This document shows positions 56,049-64,000 of a DNA stretch of 64,000 nucleotides, one piece after another (the stretch's first letter is position 1; each line of letters starts with the position of its first letter). The DNA is taken from NCBI RefSeq assembly GCF_963665355.1, contig NZ_OY762229.1, positions 1,922,001-1,986,000 on the forward strand, read 5' to 3'. The position numbers were made by a program, and so were the translations under genes. The DNA comes from an uncultured Desulfobacter sp. (GTDB lineage Bacteria > Desulfobacterota > Desulfobacteria > Desulfobacterales > Desulfobacteraceae). The notes under the pieces are model-generated. The model was given only the letters and a program-made list of their open reading frames with translations. It had not been told where the DNA came from and made no database searches.

Positions 56049-56717
56049 TTATGCATTGCGGTGGGGGGCAAGCTCATCAATCAGCGCCGGATTTACTTCA
56101 AAACCTAAATCCCCGGCGATATCACAATGGGTGATCGCCTGTTTATAATCTTCAAGTTCAAGATAGGCCACAGCCAGGTTGTTGTGGGCAACGGGAAACT
56201 TGGGTTCAATGGCCAGGGCCTGAAGGTTGGCCTTTATCGCCTCCTCAACCAGTCCCTTCATGTAATAGGCGGTACCCAAAGTCGTATATGCCTGGATAAA
56301 ATTCTTATTGTGGATAATGGCTTTTTTTAAATTTTTAATGGCCTTGTCCACTTTTTCCTCATCTTCCTTGGCGTTCTGGCCGTCCACCAGTTGCAACAGG
56401 ACAAAGGCCATATTCGCATAGCCTTCGGCAAAACCCGCCCGGGCCTTGGTGGCGCGCTGGTTGTAGCGGAAACAACCTTCAAGGTCGCCGCGCTGCAGAC
56501 ACAGGCCTCCTAACTGTACATAGGCTTCGGACAGGGTGGGGCTGCAATCAATGGCATCATGGAGCACTTGTTCTGCTTCCGCAAATTCCTGCTTTCCGAT
56601 GAGCGCAACAGCCAGGTTGTAGTGGGTTGTGCCGCATTCGGCGTTTTGGATCAGTGCATGTCTGAGCTTTGCAATCTGCTCGTCTGCATTTTGAGGCAGG
56701 CTTTGGGTGTCGGCCAT
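56049..56717 (-). CDS. Tetratricopeptide repeat protein
   Basis: 222 residues with about five TPR units from residue ~25 on (for example HYNLAVALIGKQEFAEAEQ, AYVQLGGLCLQRGDLEG and AHNNLAVAYLELEDYKQA). There is no signal peptide, so it is probably cytosolic and serves protein contacts. It lies ~200 bp upstream of dsrA on the same strand, but the spacer with its own promoter candidate separates them. A functional link to sulfite reduction is not shown. Confidence 0.85.
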   Translation of the reverse strand: MADTQSLPQNADEQIAKLRHALIQNAECGTTHYNLAVALIGKQEFAEAEQVLHDAIDCSPTLSEAYVQLGGLCLQRGDLEGCFRYNQRATKARAGFAEGYANMAFVLLQLVDGQNAKEDEEKVDKAIKNLKKAIIHNKNFIQAYTTLGTAYYMKGLVEEAIKANLQALAIEPKFPVAHNNLAVAYLELEDYKQAITHCDIAGDLGFEVNPALIDELAPHRNA

Positions 56718-56918
56718 TTATATCTCCTTTGGCTCTTTTGTACTTTATCATTGTATTTAAATAAAATTTTTATATAATAAATTTTTTCGGTGGGGTGTCA
56801 AGGTCTTTCGGAGAAACTTAAACGTTCCTATCCGGTAAAGCACCCACCGCAACATTATTTTTGGCAAATGTTTTTAACAGCGCATACAGCGCAAACAACC
56901 GTCAGGAGTTTAGAATTT

Positions 56919-57953
56919 ATGGAACAAGGATGCTATACAGCACTTATCACCCCGTTCACCCGGGCTGGTGATCTGGATCGGGACGGCTTGTCCGGGCTCA
57001 TTGATTTCCAGATTGAAAACCGGATTACCGGAATTCTTGCCACCGGCACCACCGGTGAAAGCCCAACATTTAAATGGGATGAACATAATCTGGTTATTGA
57101 TCTGATTGCCAAACAGACCAAAGGCAAGTGCAAGTGCATCGCGGGAACCGGTTCAAATAATACGAATGAAGCCTTGATAGCAACATCCCACGCGGCAGAG
57201 CAGGGTGTGGATAGTGTTCTTCTGGTGGATCCCTATTACAACGGACCGTCCTCCCTTGAAATCCGACGGGAATACTACGAGGTGGTGGCAGGGGAAACCC
57301 CGGGGCTGGACATCATCCCTTATATTATACCGGGGCGCACCGGCGCCCAGATGCTGCCCCAGGACCTTGCCATACTTGCAGAAAAATGTGCCAATGTAAC
57401 CAGTGTCAAGGAAGCCACCGGCAACCTGGACAACATGAAACTGACCAGAAAGCTTTGTGGTGATGGTTTTAATATATTTTCAGGAGATGACGCCCTGGTT
57501 TGCAGCATCATGGCAGACGAGCAGATCCGGGCCTGCGGATCCATTTCCGTCATGTCCAATATCGCACCGGCATCCATGGCCCGGATGGTTGAGCTGCTTA
57601 ATCAGGGTAAAACCCAGGAGGCCCTTGCCATTCACACCGCCTTGTCTCCCCTGCTGGATCTTGTGGTGATTACCACTGAAGAGGAGAGCAAATACGGGCC
57701 TGTCAAATGCCGGGCCAGAAATCCTTTGCCACTGAAAACCATGATGCAGATCCTTGGCATGCCGTGCGGCCCCTGCCGGCCGCCCCTGGGGAAAATGACC
57801 CAAAAAGGGTTTGAGATTGCGCTTTGTGCCTTAAAGAAAGTACAGGCAGACAATCCTGAAGTTTTAGCGCCGGCGGCCTCTTTCTTTAATCTGGACATTG
57901 ATGCCCGCCTGAATGATTCAGCTGCCCATGCCGCATTGTGGTATAACTATTAG
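56919..57953 (+). CDS. dapA: Dihydrodipicolinate synthase family protein (DapA-like)
   Basis: 344 residues from ATG 56919 (CAGGAGT upstream); the frame is open to 56790, but that part lacks homology. It is a TIM-barrel aldolase: GTTGESPT, Schiff-base lysine K164 in TSVKEATGN, Tyr107 (YYNGP), and Arg140 in PGRTG. It is about 50 residues longer than typical DapA (~292), with extra C-terminal sequence (KVQADNPEVLAPAASFF). Lysine/diaminopimelate synthesis is the likely role; another lyase/aldolase of the family is possible. Confidence 0.85.
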   Translation: MEQGCYTALITPFTRAGDLDRDGLSGLIDFQIENRITGILATGTTGESPTFKWDEHNLVIDLIAKQTKGKCKCIAGTGSNNTNEALIATSHAAEQGVDSVLLVDPYYNGPSSLEIRREYYEVVAGETPGLDIIPYIIPGRTGAQMLPQDLAILAEKCANVTSVKEATGNLDNMKLTRKLCGDGFNIFSGDDALVCSIMADEQIRACGSISVMSNIAPASMARMVELLNQGKTQEALAIHTALSPLLDLVVITTEEESKYGPVKCRARNPLPLKTMMQILGMPCGPCRPPLGKMTQKGFEIALCALKKVQADNPEVLAPAASFFNLDIDARLNDSAAHAALWYNY

Positions 57954-57974
57954 ATAGCAACGGATAGATAGCAA

Positions 57975-58015
57975 CGGCGCACTGCAAAAAAAATATTCTG
58001 CAGTGCGCCGTTTTT
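57975..58015. terminator. Intrinsic terminator after dapA
   Basis: A perfect 12-bp stem CGGCGCACTGCA/TGCAGTGCGCCG with an A-rich loop and TTTTT after it on the plus strand. It lies between the convergent dapA and YkgJ-type genes. Confidence 0.9.
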
Positions 58016-58040
58016 CTTTGGAATTGCCCCTCGGAGGATA

Positions 58041-58871
58041 TTATTTTTCAGGGGCAGTTGCATCCCCGGGGTTTTCTTTCGTATTAAACATCTCCTCTCC
58101 GGCATGAAAAAATGTGCCTTTAAGCCATTCAAATCCAAACTGGAGCAGTTTTACATCATCATCTTTAATCTGGGCGACCCGCTCTTCCGGGATCTTGTAC
58201 CGGGTAAGGAAAGATGATTCAAATACGAACTTTTTAAATTTATCAATGTTATAGCACACCATGAAAAACATCTGTTTGGCCTGTTCGGACAACTGCATGC
58301 TGGTCGGTAAGGATTTTTTACGGACCATGAGATCCAGCCACCCTTCATTGACCTCATCGCGCAGATCAACGCCCTGGTCCTCACGCCATTCCCCCACAGT
58401 CCATTCATCGGGTTCATCAAAGCCTTTGCAATGGGGCTCCTTGATCATGAAAAAGAACTCATCCTTCTCCCCCTGCTCCCCGGAGTAGCTCAACGATCCC
58501 ACACCAAGGGGATAGTACCGGCAGGTGGTGGGGCGGTCTTCATAGATCACGCACCCCTCGTTGTCCCGGACAAACGGGCAGGAGCGACGTTCATCATCAA
58601 GCAGTTTCAGGGTCACCACGGGCATATCCGCTTTTTCAAGCATCTGGGGGTTGGTGAGCATGGAAAGAAATTTTTCCGAGTCCAATTCCAGTTTTTTGCG
58701 CATGGTTAAAATATCATAGGGGGTGAGCATGATATCAATCCCCCTGCAGCACTCGGTAAAACAGGACACGCCTTTATGGCATTTAAATTTAAACCGGCTT
58801 CTAAGGCTGAGCTGTTCGGGTGGAATTTCCGCCCGGGCCTGTGTTTTATCCGTCTTATTTTCAGCGTTCAT
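58041..58871 (-). CDS. YkgJ-family cysteine cluster protein
   Basis: 276 residues. The cysteine pattern CxxxCC (CFTECCRG), then CPFVRDNEGCVIYEDRPTTC and a later Cys in PHCKGF, is that of the YkgJ (CxxCxxCC) family, thought to bind zinc or an iron-sulfur cluster. The rest is helical without recognised motifs. No partner gene; function unknown. Confidence 0.82.
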   Translation of the reverse strand: MNAENKTDKTQARAEIPPEQLSLRSRFKFKCHKGVSCFTECCRGIDIMLTPYDILTMRKKLELDSEKFLSMLTNPQMLEKADMPVVTLKLLDDERRSCPFVRDNEGCVIYEDRPTTCRYYPLGVGSLSYSGEQGEKDEFFFMIKEPHCKGFDEPDEWTVGEWREDQGVDLRDEVNEGWLDLMVRKKSLPTSMQLSEQAKQMFFMVCYNIDKFKKFVFESSFLTRYKIPEERVAQIKDDDVKLLQFGFEWLKGTFFHAGEEMFNTKENPGDATAPEK

Positions 58872-59171
58872 TCACTATTTCCTCATCAATTAATAACAAG
58901 CAATTAAAAGTCAAATACCATACTTGAATTAATCAATAATGTCAAACGGATAGCCTGGCCAGGCCGGAACAGGTATATACAGGTTCTGCGGGATTCGCAT
59001 TTTAGGTTTGACACAACAGCCTCCTCTATTCTAAAAAAGTACCTTAAATATGAAAAATTTCGACTGAGTCAGTCGTTCAAACACCAACAAAAGATTCAAG
59101 GCCTGTTCCAACAGACCCTGCCCCGAACATCATGGGGGAACTTTCGGTATCAAATATTCAAGGAGTCATTT
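58872..59171. other. Divergent intergenic region before galU
   Basis: Non-coding. The only notable item is an odd-length palindrome CGACTGA-G-TCAGTCG at 59061-59075, ~97 bp before the galU start, a possible operator. Confidence 0.6.
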
Positions 59172-60041
59172 ATGAGAGTAAAAAAAGCCGTATTTCCGGT
59201 AGCAGGTCTTGGCACCCGCTTTCTCCCGGCCACCAAGGCCATGGCCAAGGAGATGCTGACCGTAGTGGACAAACCCATTATTCAATACGCTGTTGAGGAG
59301 GCGTTCGATGCGGGCATTGAGCAAATCATCTTTGTCACGGGCCGGGGTAAAAAAGCCCTGGAAGACCACTTTGACCGTAGTTATGAATTAGAGACCACGC
59401 TCAAAAGCAAGGGAAAAACAGATCTGCTGCACATGCTCCAGGATCTGGTTCCCAGGACCGGTACCATTGTCTATACCCGCCAGCATGATCCCCTCGGGCT
59501 TGGCCATGCCATCTGGTGTGCCAGGGACATTGTGGGTGACGAGCCCTTTGCCGTCCTTCTGGCCGACGATATGATCCAGACTCCTGGGAAACCTGTACTT
59601 GCTGAGATGGTGGAAAAATTTGACCGGTTCCGTGCATCCATAGCCGCCGTCATGGAGGTGGAAAAGGATCAGACCGATAAATATGGTATTCTGGATGCGG
59701 TTTCCCTGGAAGAAGACATTGTTAAAATCAAAGATATGGTGGAAAAACCCGATCCCGAGGACGCGCCGTCCAACCTGGCCATTGTGGGGCGGTACATCCT
59801 GACTCCCAAGATCTGGGATTATCTTGGCAGGAAACAGGCCGGAGCCGGCGGTGAGATCCAGCTCACTGATGCCATGAAGGGGCTTCTAACAGAACAGCCG
59901 ATCTTTGGATATAAATTCAAGGGTACCCGGTTTGACTGCGGGGACAAGGTGGGATTTCAAATGGCCAATCTTGCCTTTTCCCTGGAACGGCCGGAAATGC
60001 GTGGAAAACTCCTTGATTTTATTAAAACCATCAAGAGCTGA
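59172..60041 (+). CDS. galU: UTP-glucose-1-phosphate uridylyltransferase
   Basis: 289 residues, typical GalU length. Nucleotide-binding VAGLGTRFLPATKAMAKEML (the usual AIPKEML is AMAKEML here), IIFVTGRGK, LADDMI metal site, VGRYILTP, and GTRFDCGDKVGF. It forms UDP-glucose for polysaccharide and lipopolysaccharide synthesis. AAGGAG precedes the ATG. It stands alone, convergent with a lytic transglycosylase gene. Confidence 0.94.
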   Translation: MRVKKAVFPVAGLGTRFLPATKAMAKEMLTVVDKPIIQYAVEEAFDAGIEQIIFVTGRGKKALEDHFDRSYELETTLKSKGKTDLLHMLQDLVPRTGTIVYTRQHDPLGLGHAIWCARDIVGDEPFAVLLADDMIQTPGKPVLAEMVEKFDRFRASIAAVMEVEKDQTDKYGILDAVSLEEDIVKIKDMVEKPDPEDAPSNLAIVGRYILTPKIWDYLGRKQAGAGGEIQLTDAMKGLLTEQPIFGYKFKGTRFDCGDKVGFQMANLAFSLERPEMRGKLLDFIKTIKS

Positions 60042-60069
60042 TAAGTAAAGGATATTGAAAAACTAATTG

Positions 60070-60693
60070 TCAGCTGTGTTTATACCGTGAATACAAAGAC
60101 ATTACTTTTTGTACATAGGTCCGGGTTTCTTCATAGGGTGGAATCTCTTGGTATTTGTCCACAGCCGAAGGGCCTGCGTTGTATGCAGCAAGCGCCAGGG
60201 CAAGTTTTTCATTGTATCGAATGAGCATACGCTTCAGATACCGGGTGCCGGCCATGATGTTCTGGGACGGGTCAAAGGGGTTGGATATATTCAGGGCGGC
60301 ATCATTCTGGGGCATGATCTGCATCAGGCCCCGTGCCCCCTTGCTGGATATGGCATTGGGGTTGAAACTGGACTCCGCGTGGATCACGGCCTTGATCAGG
60401 GCGTGGTCCACACCAAAGATGCCGGCTGCTTTGAGAATAATATTGTCGTAGTCGTCGGGCCCGGCCTTAAACCTTTTTGTCCGGGTCCTTTCCCGTTCCT
60501 TTTCCTCCATAAAAAGCGTATAGCCATCGCTGGTGGGTGTGTTGGTGAAATGTACCACACCATCGGCGTCAATATATCGATATATATCCCCTATAGCTGT
60601 ACCGGGCGCTGTCAAGCACAGGCACATGAAAAGAAAAAATAGTGCCCGTCCGTGCTGATTTTTTACTATTCTATTTTTTTTTGCGCTTTTCAA
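60070..60693 (-). CDS. SLT-domain lytic transglycosylase with DUF4124
   Basis: 207 residues: signal/anchor (about 15-36), a DUF4124 module (YRYIDADGVVHFTNTP), a charged linker (EKERERTRTKR), and an SLT domain with catalytic Glu in AVIHAESSFNPNAIS, GARGLMQIMP and ALAAYNAGP. It cuts peptidoglycan glycan chains in the periplasm. Its 5' end overlaps the preceding small gene by 23 nt. Confidence 0.88.
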   Translation of the reverse strand: MKSAKKNRIVKNQHGRALFFLFMCLCLTAPGTAIGDIYRYIDADGVVHFTNTPTSDGYTLFMEEKERERTRTKRFKAGPDDYDNIILKAAGIFGVDHALIKAVIHAESSFNPNAISSKGARGLMQIMPQNDAALNISNPFDPSQNIMAGTRYLKRMLIRYNEKLALALAAYNAGPSAVDKYQEIPPYEETRTYVQKVMSLYSRYKHS

Positions 60694-61063
60694 CCCTATC
60701 CCTGTATGCTTTTAATGCAAGTTTTGCAGGAAACTTAGAGTTTGCCACGTATTTCCCCGTATTTTCAAGAAACGTGTTGACCAGATTTTCCAGTACAGCA
60801 TCCTTTTCGTGATCCATGATCATGTTGCGCTCCAGCCGGTAGCGATATTCTATGGGGGACCCTAATGCTTTCAAAATATCATTAAATTTATCATCGGACA
60901 ACGGTTCGGAAGCAAACAATGAGGTTTCCACAGGAATCTTCATTGTCGCGGTCATGATCACCACCCAGGCATCTGCCCCGATTTTTCTGGAATCGTCGAA
61001 AATTTCAAGACAGTGGCCATGGGGAAGATCTAATTTTTTATAAGGTGTTTGTTCCATTTTCAA
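60671..61063 (-). CDS. Hypothetical protein
   Basis: 130 residues (a start at 61057, MEQTP, is equally likely). No family recognised. It is soluble and charged, with a Lys/Arg-rich C-terminus (RDRVEKRKKK). It lies between the helicase gene and the lytic transglycosylase gene on the same strand, ~40 bp after the first and overlapping the second, so a three-gene unit is likely. Confidence 0.65.
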   Translation of the reverse strand: MKMEQTPYKKLDLPHGHCLEIFDDSRKIGADAWVVIMTATMKIPVETSLFASEPLSDDKFNDILKALGSPIEYRYRLERNMIMDHEKDAVLENLVNTFLENTGKYVANSKFPAKLALKAYRDRVEKRKKK

Positions 61064-61105
61064 AATATTAATTTGTCTGTTATTGGTATATGTTCAGGGC
61101 CGGAT

Positions 61106-64000
61106 TTAAAATAATTCCAGCTGAATATCCTTGGGTTTTTGTTTTTTTACCTGGGTTTTCCCCTTTTCATACCGGGCCAGTTCCTTTTCAATATCATCAA
61201 TGAAACAGGACCGGGTTCTTTGCTGCTCCCGGCCGAATATGCGTCTTTTTCGTGCATATGTCAAATAGAGCATCTCTTTTGCCCGGGTCATGGCTACGTA
61301 AAAAAGGCGGCGTTCTTCATCCGGGTCTTCCACGGTTTTACCGTCCCGGGCAAAGGGGATTGTGCCGTTTTCGCATCCTGTAATAAAAACAACGGGAAAC
61401 TCAAGGCCCTTGGCCGCATGGATGGTCATTAATGATACCTTTTCAACCGATTTGTCCAGGAAATCAGGGTCCTGGTCCAGCCTTAACGCGTCCAGAAGTG
61501 CACGGGGACAAGGATACCGGTCTGCCAGCAGGTTTAGGCGGTGCCATGCTGTTGCCAGTTTTTCATCTGCCTGGGCCAGGGTCTTGATATCAAACCAGCT
61601 GCCCAGGATCCCAAGAAGCTCTGATGTTCCCATGGCTTTATCGAGCCTGTCGATTTGGGGTAAAAATTGTGCGTACTGGTGCCGGTCTGTCTCGCTGCCC
61701 CGGGCAAGAAATATCCGTACCAGTGCCAGCAGGTCTTTTATGCCTGCCAGGTCGGCCCAGTGTTCCCGGTCCGCGGTCTGAAAAGGGATTCCGACCTTTT
61801 CAAAGGCCCGGGCAAAGGCATGGGCCTGCTGCCGGGTGCGATAGAGGACGGCAAAGTCGGAAAAGGCGTATTCTCTTTCTGTGCCGGGGTCTGCACCCGT
61901 GCCCTTGTCCATGGACAGAAAGGAGAGTCCTCCCACCCCTTTTTCAATCACCTTTCCCACGGCAACGGCTTCGGCGCTTTCTGCGGCCGTTTCACTGATC
62001 ACAATTTTTTGTGTGCCGTTAAGGCTTGTATATATTTTTCGCGGGTCATTATCTTTATCATTATCGGTGCAAATGACCTGGAAAGATGCGTCCAGAATGG
62101 TCTTGGTAGACCGATAATTCTGCCGAAGGCGAATTTGTTCGCAACCGGGAAAATCCTGTTCAAACCGGATAAAAAAACGGCTGTCCGACCCTCTGAATCC
62201 GTAAATGGACTGATCGGGGTCTCCGATCACGAAGATGTGGCTTTTTTGTGCAAGAAGTCGTATCAGCCTGTATTGGCCCAGGTTCAGGTCCTGGTATTCA
62301 TCCACAAATATAAATTTATACTGATGACGCACCTGTTCAAGCAGGGCCGCATCCCTGGAGAAAAGCTTGAAACAGATGAAGATCAAATCTTCAAAATCTG
62401 CCAGGCCGCGTTCTTGAAGAATCCGGTCATAGGCCTGGTATGCCTTGGGCCAGACCGGGTCAAAATCTTCAATGCCAGGCCTTTCATCGTCCTTTGACAT
62501 TTCATGAAAAGGTTCCTTTAACTGCTGTTTTTGCCTGCTGATCCAGGCATCAAGTTTTGCCACCGTTTTTTGGAGAACCTTTTTATCCCCTGTCACCTCT
62601 TTGACGGCAAGTTTCAGCATGTCAAACCGCAGATCCTCTTCCATGAGTCCGCGCCTGAATTCTGAATAACGCTTGAGCATTTGAAGGCAGAATCCGTGAA
62701 AGGTTGCGGCTGTAACAAATTGACCGCCCTGGGGAATAAAGGATTCGATCCGGTCGGAAAGTTCTCCTGCCGCTTTATTTGTGAAAGTCAAAGCCAGGAT
62801 ATTTTGTGGTGCCGTCCTGTTTTCCTGGAGTAACCAGGCGATCCTGGCTGTAAGGGTACGGGTTTTTCCTGTGCCCGGCCCTGCCTGGATCACCACGGCC
62901 TTTGAGTCGGATTTAACGGCTCTGTCCTGTTCGGGATTCAGTCCGTCCAGGACATGTCCGGGGGTAACGAATGCCGCCTCTCTTTTGGGGGGCAAAGGCA
63001 TTGGTGCATCGTTATTCGTATCCTTTTTATAAACAGGTGATGCACCGGTTGTTGTTTTTGTTTTTTTTCGGGGTGACGGGCCGGAAAACAGGCTTTTTTC
63101 TCCCAGAAATTCTTCTTTTTCCTCCCGGGTAAAGATGTAGACCTTTCCATATTCACCGTCATACCCCGGGTCAATGTGAATATCACCGTCTCTCATTTTT
63201 TGTATGGCCCGGGCCAGCAAGGGGACTCCTGCGTTTTCAATGGTTTCAGGGCAAAGTTGTGTGAGTATGGCAAGCTCAGGTCCCAGGGCATTGACCGCTT
63301 TGTCATAATGTGTGTTTACTTTTTTGGTATTAGGGCCCACCCCAAAAATCTGGGATAGAATATCTGCCAGGGGTACCACATAAGAATGGGGATGCCGGTT
63401 CCCAGGTTTAAACCCCTCGGGCCTGCTGGCAAGTTCCCGGACCCGGTAAAGCACCCCTAGTGTTAAGGGTTTGCCGCATTCGGGGCAGATCCCGCCCAAA
63501 GCCGCGGTCTCGTCGGGATTAAGACACACCCCGCATTTGCGGTGGCCGTCATAGTGGTATTTTCCCTGGTGGGGATACATATCCAGGGTGCCTTGGTAAG
63601 CCCCAAGGTCATGGGTTTTCAGGGCATCCCTCACTGCACCGAAGGCCAGATCCGTATCAAATACCGAAGCGTTCCGGCCCAGAAATCCCGGGGAGTGGGC
63701 ATCGGAGTTGGAGATCAGTCGGACCTTGTCCAGATTTTCCACACGCCAGTTCATGGGGGGATCGGATGACAGGCCGGTCTCGCAGGCAAAGATATGGGTG
63801 CTTAAATCCCCAAAGCACTCTTCAATGGTGTCAAATCCCGACTTGGATCCGAACATGGAAAACCACGGTGTCCAGATATGGGCCGGGACAAAAAAACCCT
63901 GGTCGGATGTCTCCAGCATAATTTCCAGCAGATTCCTTGCATCCAGTCCCAGGATGGGCCGCCCATCGGATTTGATGTTTCCAATGGCATCCAGGCGGGC
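61106..64000 (-). CDS. Endonuclease Q-UvrD/Rep helicase fusion (5' partial)
   Basis: At least 964 residues. The frame is open to the window edge, so the N-terminus is missing; the ATG at 63919 is internal. The first ~300 residues are a PHP-type endonuclease Q region: PAHIWTPWFSMFGSKSGF, ETGLSSDPPMNWR, LISNSDAHSP and a four-Cys zinc site (CGVC...CPEC). From ~residue 345 comes an SF1 helicase: Walker A GPGTGKTRT, FTNKAAGEL, DEYQDLN, GDPDQSIYGFRG, QNYRSTK, and C-terminal TIHAAKGLEFPVVF and YVAMTRAKE. EndoQ is known to nick next to deaminated bases. Fusion suggests nicking coupled to strand unwinding in repair. Confidence 0.88.
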   Translation of the reverse strand, partial: ARLDAIGNIKSDGRPILGLDARNLLEIMLETSDQGFFVPAHIWTPWFSMFGSKSGFDTIEECFGDLSTHIFACETGLSSDPPMNWRVENLDKVRLISNSDAHSPGFLGRNASVFDTDLAFGAVRDALKTHDLGAYQGTLDMYPHQGKYHYDGHRKCGVCLNPDETAALGGICPECGKPLTLGVLYRVRELASRPEGFKPGNRHPHSYVVPLADILSQIFGVGPNTKKVNTHYDKAVNALGPELAILTQLCPETIENAGVPLLARAIQKMRDGDIHIDPGYDGEYGKVYIFTREEKEEFLGEKSLFSGPSPRKKTKTTTGASPVYKKDTNNDAPMPLPPKREAAFVTPGHVLDGLNPEQDRAVKSDSKAVVIQAGPGTGKTRTLTARIAWLLQENRTAPQNILALTFTNKAAGELSDRIESFIPQGGQFVTAATFHGFCLQMLKRYSEFRRGLMEEDLRFDMLKLAVKEVTGDKKVLQKTVAKLDAWISRQKQQLKEPFHEMSKDDERPGIEDFDPVWPKAYQAYDRILQERGLADFEDLIFICFKLFSRDAALLEQVRHQYKFIFVDEYQDLNLGQYRLIRLLAQKSHIFVIGDPDQSIYGFRGSDSRFFIRFEQDFPGCEQIRLRQNYRSTKTILDASFQVICTDNDKDNDPRKIYTSLNGTQKIVISETAAESAEAVAVGKVIEKGVGGLSFLSMDKGTGADPGTEREYAFSDFAVLYRTRQQAHAFARAFEKVGIPFQTADREHWADLAGIKDLLALVRIFLARGSETDRHQYAQFLPQIDRLDKAMGTSELLGILGSWFDIKTLAQADEKLATAWHRLNLLADRYPCPRALLDALRLDQDPDFLDKSVEKVSLMTIHAAKGLEFPVVFITGCENGTIPFARDGKTVEDPDEERRLFYVAMTRAKEMLYLTYARKRRIFGREQQRTRSCFIDDIEKELARYEKGKTQVKKQKPKDIQLELF

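Overview
The window looks like chromosomal DNA of a sulfate-reducing Desulfobacterota bacterium, most likely of the Desulfobacteraceae type. The reasons are a complete reductive-type dsrA-dsrB-dsrD-cbiA cluster (51.5-55.8 kb), a siroheme decarboxylase gene of the alternative heme pathway, a glnD-glnB-glnA operon behind a -24/-12 promoter, and a TRAP C4-dicarboxylate-type transporter. The genus is inference. Most of the window is dense housekeeping sequence; one AT-richer island (about 5.4-12.8 kb) is clearly accessory.

Layout. 0-4 kb: a SWIM zinc-finger protein and a SNF2 helicase (minus strand). 4-14.6 kb: a duplicated rluA-sir2 block. Copy 1 (3970-5436) has lost the 5' end of sir2; copy 2 (12835-14399) is intact. 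Between these direct repeats lies 7.4 kb of IS debris: an unclassified transposase split into two halves, IS66 ends, a complete ~1.43 kb IS with an inverted end-to-end fragment, and an IS200 tnpA remnant. Inside it are two secreted-protein genes: a large IgGFc-binding-like protein ending in a dockerin, and a cohesin-domain protein ending in a PEP-CTERM anchor. A -24/-12 promoter lies before the dockerin gene.

14.7-24.9 kb: biotin ligase, a 1232-residue pyruvate-carboxylase-like protein with an extra C-terminal zinc ribbon, an aminotransferase, mtnA, ahbB and a B12-binding-type radical SAM protein, and a DUF1178 protein. 25-28 kb: a zinc ABC transporter with a Fur-family regulator and a perfect candidate operator. 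28-34.6 kb: membrane and murein genes, glnA/glnB/glnD, tatA. 34.8-43.6 kb: MoxR/vWA pair, tatD, and a tight ftsE-ftsX-envC-ctpA-yibQ cell-division/envelope operon. 43.6-51.4 kb: hrpB, a DUF1285-like protein, a phytochelatin-synthase-like peptidase, a DUF374 acyltransferase, and dctP-dctQ-dctM. 51.5-64 kb: the dsr cluster, a TPR protein, dapA, YkgJ-type protein, galU, a lytic transglycosylase, and an endonuclease Q-UvrD helicase fusion that runs off the right edge.

The most notable findings are the cohesin/dockerin/PEP-CTERM pair inside the IS island and a ~95-bp MITE-like intergenic repeat. The repeat occurs at 12886, 15860 and 21268. One copy is nested inside an older copy, and another has an 'empty site' in the duplicated rluA block, so the repeat appears to have been mobile. 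No tRNA, rRNA or CRISPR array was recognised.
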